From: Myxococcales bacterium
GTDB taxonomy: Bacteria > Myxococcota_A > UBA9160 > SMWR01
Length of the DNA: 64,000 bases
Direction: 5' to 3'
Assembly (NCBI GenBank): GCA_022561775.1
Contig: JADFQO010000006.1
Location: forward strand, 50,289 to 114,288
The notes beneath the pieces are model-generated. The model did no database searches, was not told the DNA's origin, and worked only from the letters and a program-made list of their open reading frames with translations. The translations under genes were made by a program, and so were the position numbers. Below, piece after piece: positions 52,226-59,464 of the stretch. The stretch's first letter is position 1. Each line of letters opens with the position of its first letter.

Positions 52226-53208
52226 GAGGTTTCCTCGCCGTCGCGGGAGTGGTGCGAGCGCGGGTCCACGGTGATGCGATGTGCGAACACGTCGACCGCG
52301 AGGTCTCGCACGTCTTCGGGTATGCAGAAGTCGCGGCCATCCACGAGCGCACGCGCCTGCGCGGCGCGGCGCATCGCGACGGATCCGCGCGGCGAGACGC
52401 CGATTTCGAGCGCTTCGTGCTCGCGGGTTTCGGCGACGATGGCCAGCAGGTAGCCGACCAACGCTTCGTCGAACTTGACGGCCTGCGCGGCGTGCTGGAG
52501 TCCGCGCAGCTCGGGGATCGTCACCGCGGGTTGCAGCCGCGGCAGTTCCGTCGCGGCCGGATCGTCTCGCAACACGGCTGCCTCGTCGGCGGGATCCGGG
52601 TAGCCGATTCCCGTGCGCACGAGGAAGCGATCGAGCTGGGATTCGGGAAGCGGATTGGCACCGTGGTGCTCCATTGGATTCTGCGTTGCGACGACGAAGT
52701 GAGGCTCCGGTAGCGCGTGCGTCACGCCGTCGATGGTGACTCCCGATTCAGCCATCGCTTCCAGAAGCGCAGATTGCGCCTTCGGGCTCGCGCGGTTGAC
52801 CTCGTCCGCGAGCACCACGTTGGCGAAGATCGGCCCCGGTTGAAATGCGAACCCACCGGTGGGCGCACCGTCTCGCGTCTCGGGAATCGAGGCTCCGAGG
52901 ACATCGCTCGGCAGGAGATCGCTGGTGAATTGGATTCGGCTGAAGCTGCCGTCGATGCTGCGGGCCAGCGCCTGTGCGAGCGTCGTCTTGCCGACGCCCG
53001 GTACGTCTTCCAGCAGCAGATGCCCGCCCGCGATCAGGGTTTCGACGGCCCGGCGGACGACCTCGGGCTTGCCCCGAAGCGCCCGTTCGACGTTGTGGCG
53101 GATCGCCGTGATCAGCGTCGCGGCCTGCTCGGCGTCGAAACGGGAGATCGCATTGTCGTCGGATTGCGGCGGCAGGCGTTCGTCGGGCACGCTGGCTCTT
53201 CGGTTCAT
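52180..53208 (-). CDS. MoxR family AAA+ ATPase
   Basis: 342 residues. A chaperone-like ATPase that activates or assembles partner proteins. It has Walker A (EDVPGVGKTTLAQALARSI), SFSRIQFTSDLLPSDVLGA, Walker B (ANVVLADEVNRASPKAQSAL), sensor 1 (FVVATQNPMEHHGANPLPES), the QLDRF segment and a C-terminal lid (SPRGSVAMRRAAQARALVDG). The ATG at 53208 is chosen for MNRRASVPDERLPPQS. It leads the MoxR-DUF58-TgpA operon, 82 bases after the aminopeptidase gene. Confidence 0.94.
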   Translation of the reverse strand: MNRRASVPDERLPPQSDDNAISRFDAEQAATLITAIRHNVERALRGKPEVVRRAVETLIAGGHLLLEDVPGVGKTTLAQALARSIDGSFSRIQFTSDLLPSDVLGASIPETRDGAPTGGFAFQPGPIFANVVLADEVNRASPKAQSALLEAMAESGVTIDGVTHALPEPHFVVATQNPMEHHGANPLPESQLDRFLVRTGIGYPDPADEAAVLRDDPAATELPRLQPAVTIPELRGLQHAAQAVKFDEALVGYLLAIVAETREHEALEIGVSPRGSVAMRRAAQARALVDGRDFCIPEDVRDLAVDVFAHRITVDPRSHHSRDGEETSWIVREILEALPVPL

Positions 53209-53290
53209 CTCTTCGCTTGCCTGAGGGGAACGCCCTCCGGCGGTGCTTTCGAGCACGGAATTCTGGGCTGCCGGCCCGCAGCGCCTGTCG

Positions 53291-54346
53291 TCAGTCGGCG
53301 AGCAGGGCCTCGAGGGGGTTCTTCGAGTCCCCGACGCCCTTGAGGCGAGCGATCAACGCGACGAGGTCACCGTCGAGCCGCGAGAAGAGCTCCGCATAGC
53401 GCTCGAGTTCGGCCGCGTAGGTTCCGGTCAGCGCCAGACAGGCATCGTTCATGCGCAACACGGCGGCAAGTTGGTTCGGGTCGCGAGTCTCGAGCGGCAG
53501 ATTGCGGATGCGCTTTCGGGCTCGCTCCTCGAGATCTCGGCGCATCTCGTCTCGCCTCGTTCCGTTGCCCTGGGACGCGTACAGCGCGGACACCTCGTCC
53601 CTGAAGCGGAGGAGTGCGGCGTGCACCCGCCTCGCGTCTTCGATTTCCAGACGCTGCCGGTGGGCGCGCTCGGGCCGGTCGCTGTTTTGATAGAACAGCA
53701 CACGGCCTTCCTCTCCGATGAAACTCGCGATGCTCTCGTTGAAGTCTGCGTGACCTCTGAGGTAAACGGTGGCGTGCACGAGTTCGTGGAGGATCACTTC
53801 CACCAGCTGCCCCGGCTCCTGGCGCAACATCGGTCCGGTGATCGGGTCGTCCATCCACCCGAGAGTCGAGTATGCGCTCACGCCGAACTCGCAGACGTTC
53901 AGCCCGTCGGCTCGGAGCGCCTCAGATTCCCGGTTGGCGCGCTCGCGATCGAAGAATCCCTTGTAGGGCAGCCGGCCGAGCAGCAGAAAGTGGAATCCGG
54001 CGGGCGTGACCGTGCCCGGACGCGTCGCCACGACACTCGTGACGACCCGATCACCGGGCCACTCGACGAAACTCGTATACTGTCCCCGAACGTCGAGGCC
54101 GAGCTCGATGGCGAACTCGCGAACCTGCAGCACGAGGAGCAGGCCCTCGCGGATCTCGGGTGGTGTCGCGGGGTCTGCGAGAACTGTTTCGATCGGCTTT
54201 CGCGCGCGCAGCAGGCGGCTTTGGCCCATCGCGACGTGGGTGTAGTAGCAACCGGAGAGGCCCGCAGAGATGGCGAGCAGCACGGCGCACGAGACATTTT
54301 GCCAGATCGCTGCGCGGGTCGGGCATTCGGGGCCGGCGCTTCTCAC
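53291..54346 (-). CDS. Predicted zinc aminopeptidase lipoprotein (COG4324 type)
   Basis: 351 residues. A lipoprotein signal peptide (SCAVLLAISAGLSGC, lipobox LSGC) should anchor it in the periplasm. The metalloprotease motif is HELVHAT (HExxH), with a downstream Glu in FNESIASFIGEEG. Conserved blocks GWMDDPITGPML and LFYQNSDRPERAHRQR fit the predicted aminopeptidase family. The GTG at 54346 overlaps the stop of the sugar reductase gene by four bases (GTGA), so this start is favoured over a longer frame from 54463. Substrate unknown. Confidence 0.83.
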   Translation of the reverse strand: MRSAGPECPTRAAIWQNVSCAVLLAISAGLSGCYYTHVAMGQSRLLRARKPIETVLADPATPPEIREGLLLVLQVREFAIELGLDVRGQYTSFVEWPGDRVVTSVVATRPGTVTPAGFHFLLLGRLPYKGFFDRERANRESEALRADGLNVCEFGVSAYSTLGWMDDPITGPMLRQEPGQLVEVILHELVHATVYLRGHADFNESIASFIGEEGRVLFYQNSDRPERAHRQRLEIEDARRVHAALLRFRDEVSALYASQGNGTRRDEMRRDLEERARKRIRNLPLETRDPNQLAAVLRMNDACLALTGTYAAELERYAELFSRLDGDLVALIARLKGVGDSKNPLEALLAD

Positions 54347-55239
54347 GATTCCTTGATCTTCCTCCGCCAATCGTCGAGCAATCTTTCGAGCGTCCGCTCG
54401 ATGGGCACGGCGGGTTTCCAGCCCGTCGCGGCCCGCAGGCGACTGGCGTCGCCGATCGAGCAATCCGCGGGCCGGAAGCGCTCGGGGTCGCGCTCGATCG
54501 AGGGTCGTTGGTCGGCGAGATCGAGCAGCGCGTCCAGCAGCTCGCCGAGTCGGGTGCCGACTCCGCTCGCGACGTTGTAGATGTCGGCCGCGACGTCGGG
54601 GTCGAGCAACCGAAGGTAGGCTTCTACGACGTCGTCGACATCCAGGTAGTCGCGCACCGAGTCGAGGTTGCCCACCCGCAGCACGGGTTCGCGCCGGCCC
54701 GCTTCGATCTCGGCGGTCTGTCGGGCGAAGCTCGAAAGCGCGAACGCGTCCGATTGGCCCGGCCCGCTGTGACTGAAGGCGCGAATCCGAACGACCTCGA
54801 GGCCCGCGTCGAGAAACGAAGTGCCGAGCCTTTCGGCTTCGGTCTTGCTGCGGGCATATTCGGACGCGGGCGCGAGCGGCGAATCCTCGCGGAAGGGAGG
54901 CGAGCCCGGGCCGGCACTGCCGTATTGGTCGGCGGAGCCGATGAGCAGGACCCGCGGTCGGCTGCCGCAGCGCAGCGCTCCCTCCAGAACCGAAAGTGCC
55001 CCTCCGTAGTTGATGCGGTGGGTCCGTTCGGGGTCTTCAGTCGATGCAGCGACCGAGCTCTGCGCCGCCAGGTGGACGATCGCCTCAGGCTTTACCTGCT
55101 TTAGCCTCGCGTCAACGGCTGCGCGATCGCTGACGTCGAGGTCGCGGTCCGTGGCCGTGACCTCGAAGCCTTCGTCGAGGAGCCGTGGAACCAGGTGTCG
55201 ACCGACGAAACCCCGCGCGCCCGTGACGAAAACCCGCAC
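54343..55239 (-). CDS. GDP-6-deoxy-D-mannose reductase-like NAD-dependent epimerase/dehydratase
   Basis: A 298-residue extended SDR enzyme. It has the NAD(P) loop TGARGFVGRH (6-15), LDVSDRAAVDARL, HLAAQSSVAAS, LIGSADQYG, the catalytic YARSK, and the substrate loop FSHSGPGQSDAFALSSFARQ followed by VGNLDSVRDYLDVDDVV. This combination is close to Rmd, which reduces GDP-4-keto-6-deoxymannose to GDP-D-rhamnose, but other GDP-sugar activities cannot be excluded. No GDP-mannose dehydratase (gmd) is adjacent. Co-transcribed with the aminopeptidase lipoprotein. Confidence 0.82.
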   Translation of the reverse strand: MRVFVTGARGFVGRHLVPRLLDEGFEVTATDRDLDVSDRAAVDARLKQVKPEAIVHLAAQSSVAASTEDPERTHRINYGGALSVLEGALRCGSRPRVLLIGSADQYGSAGPGSPPFREDSPLAPASEYARSKTEAERLGTSFLDAGLEVVRIRAFSHSGPGQSDAFALSSFARQTAEIEAGRREPVLRVGNLDSVRDYLDVDDVVEAYLRLLDPDVAADIYNVASGVGTRLGELLDALLDLADQRPSIERDPERFRPADCSIGDASRLRAATGWKPAVPIERTLERLLDDWRRKIKES

Positions 55240-55275
55240 CGGCCTCAGCCTGCCAGACTCGAGATCGCTCTGCTA

Positions 55276-55362
55276 GCTGGCGAATCCTGCGGATTCGCTT
55301 TGCGGCGTCGGGGCCTGTTCGGCCCCATCTGGCTGGCGAAGCCTTTGGCTTCGCTTGCGGCG
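55276..55362. repeat. REP-like hairpin doublet, copy 2
   Basis: Unit GCTGGCGAATCC, TGC, GGATTCGCTTTGCGGCG at 55276-55307 and a variant (GCTGGCGAAGCC, TTT, GGCTTCGCTTGCGGCG) at 55332-55362 flank the hairpin GGGCC-TGTTC-GGCCC. Spacing and order equal those at 41677-41762. In the second unit both stem arms changed together, keeping the pairing. It lies between the divergent sugar reductase and dCMP deaminase genes. Confidence 0.8.
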
Positions 55363-55511
55363 TCGCGCGACCCCATTCTGGGGCCACGCTCCTGGAAGTC
55401 GGCCGGGCGGGCTCGGGCGCTCGATTCTGGGCGACCTCGCGCTCGGGCTGGGCGTGCGGCTGGGATCGGTGATATCTATTCGAGCGAGCCCGGCGTCGGG
55501 CAGGGGGTGCC

Positions 55512-56519
55512 ATGATCCTCGGAATCTCGGGTCTCTACGGAGCGGGGAAGGGTGAGGCTGTCCACTATCTGGAGGCGCGGAGCTTCTACCCGTACTCGCT
55601 GTCTGACGTAATTCGCGAGGAGTTGAGTCGCCGCGGAATCGAGCCGACCCGCAAGTGCATGATCGCGGTCGGAAACGAGATTCGCGCTTCCGAGGGGCTC
55701 GGCGGGATCGCGAATCGGCTCGCGGAGTCGCTGGTGGCCGACCGCAACTACGTGATCGACTCGATTCGCCACCCGGCCGAGGTCGAGGCCCTGCGCGCGC
55801 GAACCGAGCACTTCCGACTGCTCTGGATCGACGCGGACGAAGAAGTTCGACTGCAGCGCATCGTCTCGCGGGGGCGCGTCGGAGATCCGACCTCGTTGAA
55901 GGAGTTGCGCCAACTCGAGGGCCGCGAGCTGGGCAGCGAGGATCCGGCCGCACAGCAGTTGTTGGCGGTGTGCGAGCTCGCCGACGCCAGGGTCGAGAAC
56001 AACGGCAGCCTCGAGGATCTGTTGCAGAACGTCCAGAACGTACTCGAGCAAAGCTTTTTTTTTGAGCGGCCCAGCTGGGACGAGTACTTCATGTCGATTG
56101 CGCGGGTCGTCGCATCCCGCAGCAATTGCGTGAAGCGCAAGGTGGCGGCGGTCATCACCCTCGACAAGCGGATCGTTTCGACGGGTTACAACGGCACACC
56201 GCGCGGTACCCGCAATTGCAACGAGGGTGGCTGTCCGCGCTGCAACGGCTTTGCGGAGGGCGGCAAGCGCCTCGACGAATGTCTGTGCTCGCACGGCGAG
56301 GAAAACGCGATCACCCAGGTCGCCTATCACGGCGCGGCGATTCGAGGCGCCACGATCTACTCGACCTTCTCTCCGTGTCTGATGTGCACCAAGATGATCA
56401 TCAACTCCGGAATCGTCGAAGTGGTCTACAACGCCGACTATCCGCTCGGCGGGATCTCACTGGACCTGCTTCGCGAGGCCGGCGTCAAGGTGCGACAGGC
56501 GAGCCTGCCCGCTGGCTGA
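55512..56519 (+). CDS. dCMP deaminase with N-terminal kinase-like domain (yeast Dcd1-like architecture)
   Basis: 335 residues. Residues 1-170 are a P-loop kinase-like domain (LGISGLYGAGKGEAVHYLEA; the loop reads GxxGAGKG, lacking the usual Ser/Thr). Residues 188-335 are a deoxycytidylate deaminase: RPSWDEYFMSIARVVASRSN, STGYNGTPRGTRNC, a cysteine cluster NEGGCPRCNGF, the zinc/proton-shuttle SHGEENAI and SPCLMCTK. The active motif is HGE where most have HAE. This order and the PSWDxYF and GYNGTPR blocks closely resemble fungal Dcd1. It converts dCMP to dUMP for thymidylate synthesis. A similar kinase-plus-deaminase layout also occurs in anti-phage DcdV proteins, which are longer. Confidence 0.85.
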   Translation: MILGISGLYGAGKGEAVHYLEARSFYPYSLSDVIREELSRRGIEPTRKCMIAVGNEIRASEGLGGIANRLAESLVADRNYVIDSIRHPAEVEALRARTEHFRLLWIDADEEVRLQRIVSRGRVGDPTSLKELRQLEGRELGSEDPAAQQLLAVCELADARVENNGSLEDLLQNVQNVLEQSFFFERPSWDEYFMSIARVVASRSNCVKRKVAAVITLDKRIVSTGYNGTPRGTRNCNEGGCPRCNGFAEGGKRLDECLCSHGEENAITQVAYHGAAIRGATIYSTFSPCLMCTKMIINSGIVEVVYNADYPLGGISLDLLREAGVKVRQASLPAG

Positions 56520-56537
56520 GCGAGCGGTGTTTCCGCT

Positions 56538-57458
56538 TTACGCGGAGGCGCTCCGGGTGACGTCCGGTTCGACGTAGATCACCCGAGCGATGGGCGTCTG
56601 CCGCCGGATCGCGGACTCCAGATCGTCGATCGCCGCCGCGAGACTGGGGATGTCGAGGCCGCCATCGAATTCCACCTTGACGGCAACGAGCAACTCGTCC
56701 GGCCCCAGGTGAAGGGTTCGCATGTGGATCAATTTGCGAACTGTGGGTGATTCCTCGATGGCGCCCCGGATCGCGCAGCGAATCTCCTTCGTGGCGGACT
56801 CGCCGATCAGCAGACTCTTCATTTCGACGGCCAGGATGATCGCGATGACGCCGAGCAGCGCGCCAATCGCGATGCTGCCGATCGCATCCAATCGGGGATC
56901 GCCGAATGCCGCCGATAGTGTGACGCTCAGCAGCGCGATCAGAAGGCCGAGCAAGGCGCCGATATCTTCGAGGAGGACGACGGGCAGCTCGGGACTCTTC
57001 GAGTGGCGGATGAAGGACCACCAGCCGTTGCTGCCGCGAACCAACCGGGCTGCGCCGACAGCGGTGCGAAACGACCAGCTCTCGAGCGCGATCGCCAATG
57101 CGAGGATGCAGACAGCGACCGCCGGCGATTCGAGCTCGTGAGGGTGGCGGAGTCTGTCGATGCCCTCGTGGATCGCAAAGACCGAACCCAGCGTGAAGAG
57201 CACCATCGCGGTGACGAACGCCCAGAAATAGCGCTCTCGCCCGAACCCGAACGGATGCTCGAGTGTCGCTTCCCGCTTCGCGCGGGCGGCTCCGAGGATC
57301 AGCAGTCCCTGGTTGCCCGTATCCGCCACGGAGTGGACGGCCTCGGCGAGCATCGAAGCGGCGCCGGTGATGAGAAAGGCCGCGAACTTCGCACAGGCGA
57401 TTCCGAGATTCGCCAAGAACGCAGCCGCGATCGCACGGCGGCTTCCATCGTCCTGCAT
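56538..57458 (-). CDS. Cation diffusion facilitator transporter
   Basis: 306 residues with about six membrane helices and a cytoplasmic C-terminal domain. It exports divalent metals (Zn, Co, Fe, Mn or Cd) in exchange for protons. TM2 has HSVADTGNQ (HxxxD) and TM5 has DPRLDAIGS; the C-terminal domain (LHLGPDELLVAVKVEFDGGL) is the usual ferredoxin-like dimer domain. Between TM2 and TM3 is a longer loop (RAKREATLEHPFGFGRERYF). The ATG at 57458 gives MQDDGSRRAIAAAF; an open frame to 57545 would overlap the glyoxalase gene. Metal specificity is not readable. Confidence 0.9.
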   Translation of the reverse strand: MQDDGSRRAIAAAFLANLGIACAKFAAFLITGAASMLAEAVHSVADTGNQGLLILGAARAKREATLEHPFGFGRERYFWAFVTAMVLFTLGSVFAIHEGIDRLRHPHELESPAVAVCILALAIALESWSFRTAVGAARLVRGSNGWWSFIRHSKSPELPVVLLEDIGALLGLLIALLSVTLSAAFGDPRLDAIGSIAIGALLGVIAIILAVEMKSLLIGESATKEIRCAIRGAIEESPTVRKLIHMRTLHLGPDELLVAVKVEFDGGLDIPSLAAAIDDLESAIRRQTPIARVIYVEPDVTRSASA

Positions 57459-57538
57459 CGCGTTGGTCTCCGAGATCCCTACGAGCAGCGCCTGCGCATT
57501 TCGAACCGACGGACAGGGTTCGGCGGATCGTGGCGAGG

Positions 57539-57958
57539 TTACCACTCACCCACGTTCGGCATCGATCGCCAGGGTTCCTGTTCTGGAAGTGGGTCACCGA
57601 TCTGGAGCAATTCGATCGAAATGTTGTCCGGCGAGCGGATGAACGCCATGTGCCCATCTCGGGGCGGGCGGTTGATGGTGACCCCGGCATCCATCAAGCG
57701 CCGACAGCTCGCGTAGATGTCCTCGACCCCGTAGGCGAGGTGGCCGAAGTTCCGACCGCTGTCGTAGGGCTCCGGATCCCAGTTGTGGGTGAGTTCGACC
57801 TGAGCGGACTCGTCTCCGGGCGCGGCGAGGAAGACCAGCGTGAACCGGCCGGATTCGACATCGACCCGGTGGATCTCTTTCAGGCCGAGCTGGGTACCGT
57901 AGAAGTCGAGGGACGCGTCCAGGTCTGTGACGCGAACCATCGTGTGAAGGTATTTCAC
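57539..57958 (-). CDS. Glyoxalase I-like (lactoylglutathione lyase) protein
   Basis: 139 residues of the vicinal oxygen chelate fold with two beta-alpha-beta3 modules: YLHTMVRVTDLDASLDFYGT with the first metal His, VELTHNWDPEPYDSGRNFGH with the Glu and a second His, and DNISIELLQIG with the last Glu. This H, E, H, E set and spacing fit GloA, which isomerises the methylglyoxal-glutathione hemithioacetal. It is a little longer at the C-terminus than typical (LPEQEPWRSMPNVGEW). Upstream of the metal exporter on the same strand. Confidence 0.9.
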   Translation of the reverse strand: MKYLHTMVRVTDLDASLDFYGTQLGLKEIHRVDVESGRFTLVFLAAPGDESAQVELTHNWDPEPYDSGRNFGHLAYGVEDIYASCRRLMDAGVTINRPPRDGHMAFIRSPDNISIELLQIGDPLPEQEPWRSMPNVGEW

Positions 57959-58104
57959 GTTTGGGTGCCTCCTTGGAAGGGGTAGAGGATGCGCGCCCCC
58001 CGGGCCGCTAGGGTAGCGACTCCAGCACGGTGGCAGTGCAACCGAACGCCATGCCGGAAATTTGCATCGGCGGGATCAACAGCGGCTCGATACAATCAGC
58101 CGGG

Positions 58105-59433
58105 ATGAAGATCCGATTCTGGGGCACGAGGGGATCGATCGCGACGCCGGGCCCCGCGACGGTTCGCTACGGGGGCAATACCTCGTGCGTCGAGCTGCGC
58201 GCCGCGGATGGAACGCTCATCGTATTGGATTGCGGGACCGGTGCGTACGGCCTTGGCAAGGCGCTGGCCCAAAGCGGTGAACCCGTCAACGGAAACCTGA
58301 TGATCGGCCACACCCATTGGGATCACATCCAGGGGTTTCCGTTCTTCGATCCGCTCTTCATTGAGCGCTCGAATTGGACGGTGTACGCCCCGGGCGGGGG
58401 CGATCGGCGACTGCAGGCCGCCCTCGCCGGGCAGATGGCCTACGAGTACTCGCCCATCAACTTGGATTCCCTGATGGCCGAAATCAACTACGCCGACTTG
58501 ACGGAGGGCGTCTTCGAGGTCGGCTCGGTTCGCGTGACCACGCAGTATCTGAACCACCCCGCGCTCACACTCGGCTTTCGCTTCGAAGTCGATGGTGTCA
58601 CCTTGGTCTACGCCTGCGATCACGAGCCGCACTCCTTGCATCCGCTCGACGCGCCCACCGGCGCCGAACCCATCCACCACGAGGATCGGCGCCACGTGAA
58701 GTTTCTCGAGGGTGCTGATCTCATCATTCACGACGCGCAGTACACGTTGGCCGATTTTCCCGCCAAGGAGGGGTGGGGGCACACGCCGCTCGAGAGGGCG
58801 GTGGATTACGCGATTCGGGCCCGCACCAAGCACCTGATCTTCACCCACCACGACCCCGATCGGGACGACGATGCGCTCGACGCGCTGTGTGCGGCGGCCC
58901 GCGAGCGGGCATCCAGCGCTTCCTGCACGCTCGAGATCGAGCCCGCCGCGGAGGGGATGTTCGTCGAGCTCAAGGGCGACAAGCAGGTGCGTCGGGGTTC
59001 GCTCGGCTCCGATTCATCGGCGCTGCTCCCCGTGTCGGGACGAGGCCCGGCCACCGTATTGATCGTCGACGACGACCCGGACATGGTGCTCTTGCTCGAG
59101 ACCACGTTACGCGCCGACGGGATCCGGGTCATCACCGCGGAGGACGGCGAGACGGCATTGAAACAAGTTCGGGAGAAACGCCCCTCGCTGGTACTACTGG
59201 ACATGCAATTGCCAGGCGTCGACGGTATGAAGGTGTGCAAAACGCTGCGCGACGAGACCGATCCCGGGCTTCGCGACATACCCATCTTGATTCTGACTGG
59301 GCTGAAGTTGACGGAAGCGGATCTGGTCGACGCCTTCGTGGCAGGAGCGACCGACTATCTCACCAAACCGATCAAGCCCACCCTGGTTCGCTCGCGGGTG
59401 CGCGGCTGGCTGCTGCGGACGGCATCGCCCTGA
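58105..59433 (+). CDS. MBL-fold hydrolase fused to a C-terminal receiver domain
   Basis: 442 residues. Residues 1-290 form a metallo-beta-lactamase fold of the RNase Z/PhnP-like class (RFWGTRGSIATPGPATVRYG; GHTHWDHIQGFPFF as HxHxDH; YACDHEP; HDAQYTLADFPAKEGWGH; FTHHDP). Residues 315-440 are a receiver domain (VLIVDDDPDMVLLLE, LVLLDMQLPGVDG with the phospho-Asp, YLTKPIKP). All metal ligands and receiver residues look intact, so the enzyme may be controlled by phosphorylation. The ATG at 58105 (MKIRFWGTRGS) is typical of the family; 58030 is possible. It ends 32 bases from a convergent hybrid histidine kinase gene with an HPt domain. Confidence 0.9.
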   Translation: MKIRFWGTRGSIATPGPATVRYGGNTSCVELRAADGTLIVLDCGTGAYGLGKALAQSGEPVNGNLMIGHTHWDHIQGFPFFDPLFIERSNWTVYAPGGGDRRLQAALAGQMAYEYSPINLDSLMAEINYADLTEGVFEVGSVRVTTQYLNHPALTLGFRFEVDGVTLVYACDHEPHSLHPLDAPTGAEPIHHEDRRHVKFLEGADLIIHDAQYTLADFPAKEGWGHTPLERAVDYAIRARTKHLIFTHHDPDRDDDALDALCAAARERASSASCTLEIEPAAEGMFVELKGDKQVRRGSLGSDSSALLPVSGRGPATVLIVDDDPDMVLLLETTLRADGIRVITAEDGETALKQVREKRPSLVLLDMQLPGVDGMKVCKTLRDETDPGLRDIPILILTGLKLTEADLVDAFVAGATDYLTKPIKPTLVRSRVRGWLLRTASP

Positions 59434-59464
59434 ATCTCGATCGAGCAACCCTTCGAGTAGATTC

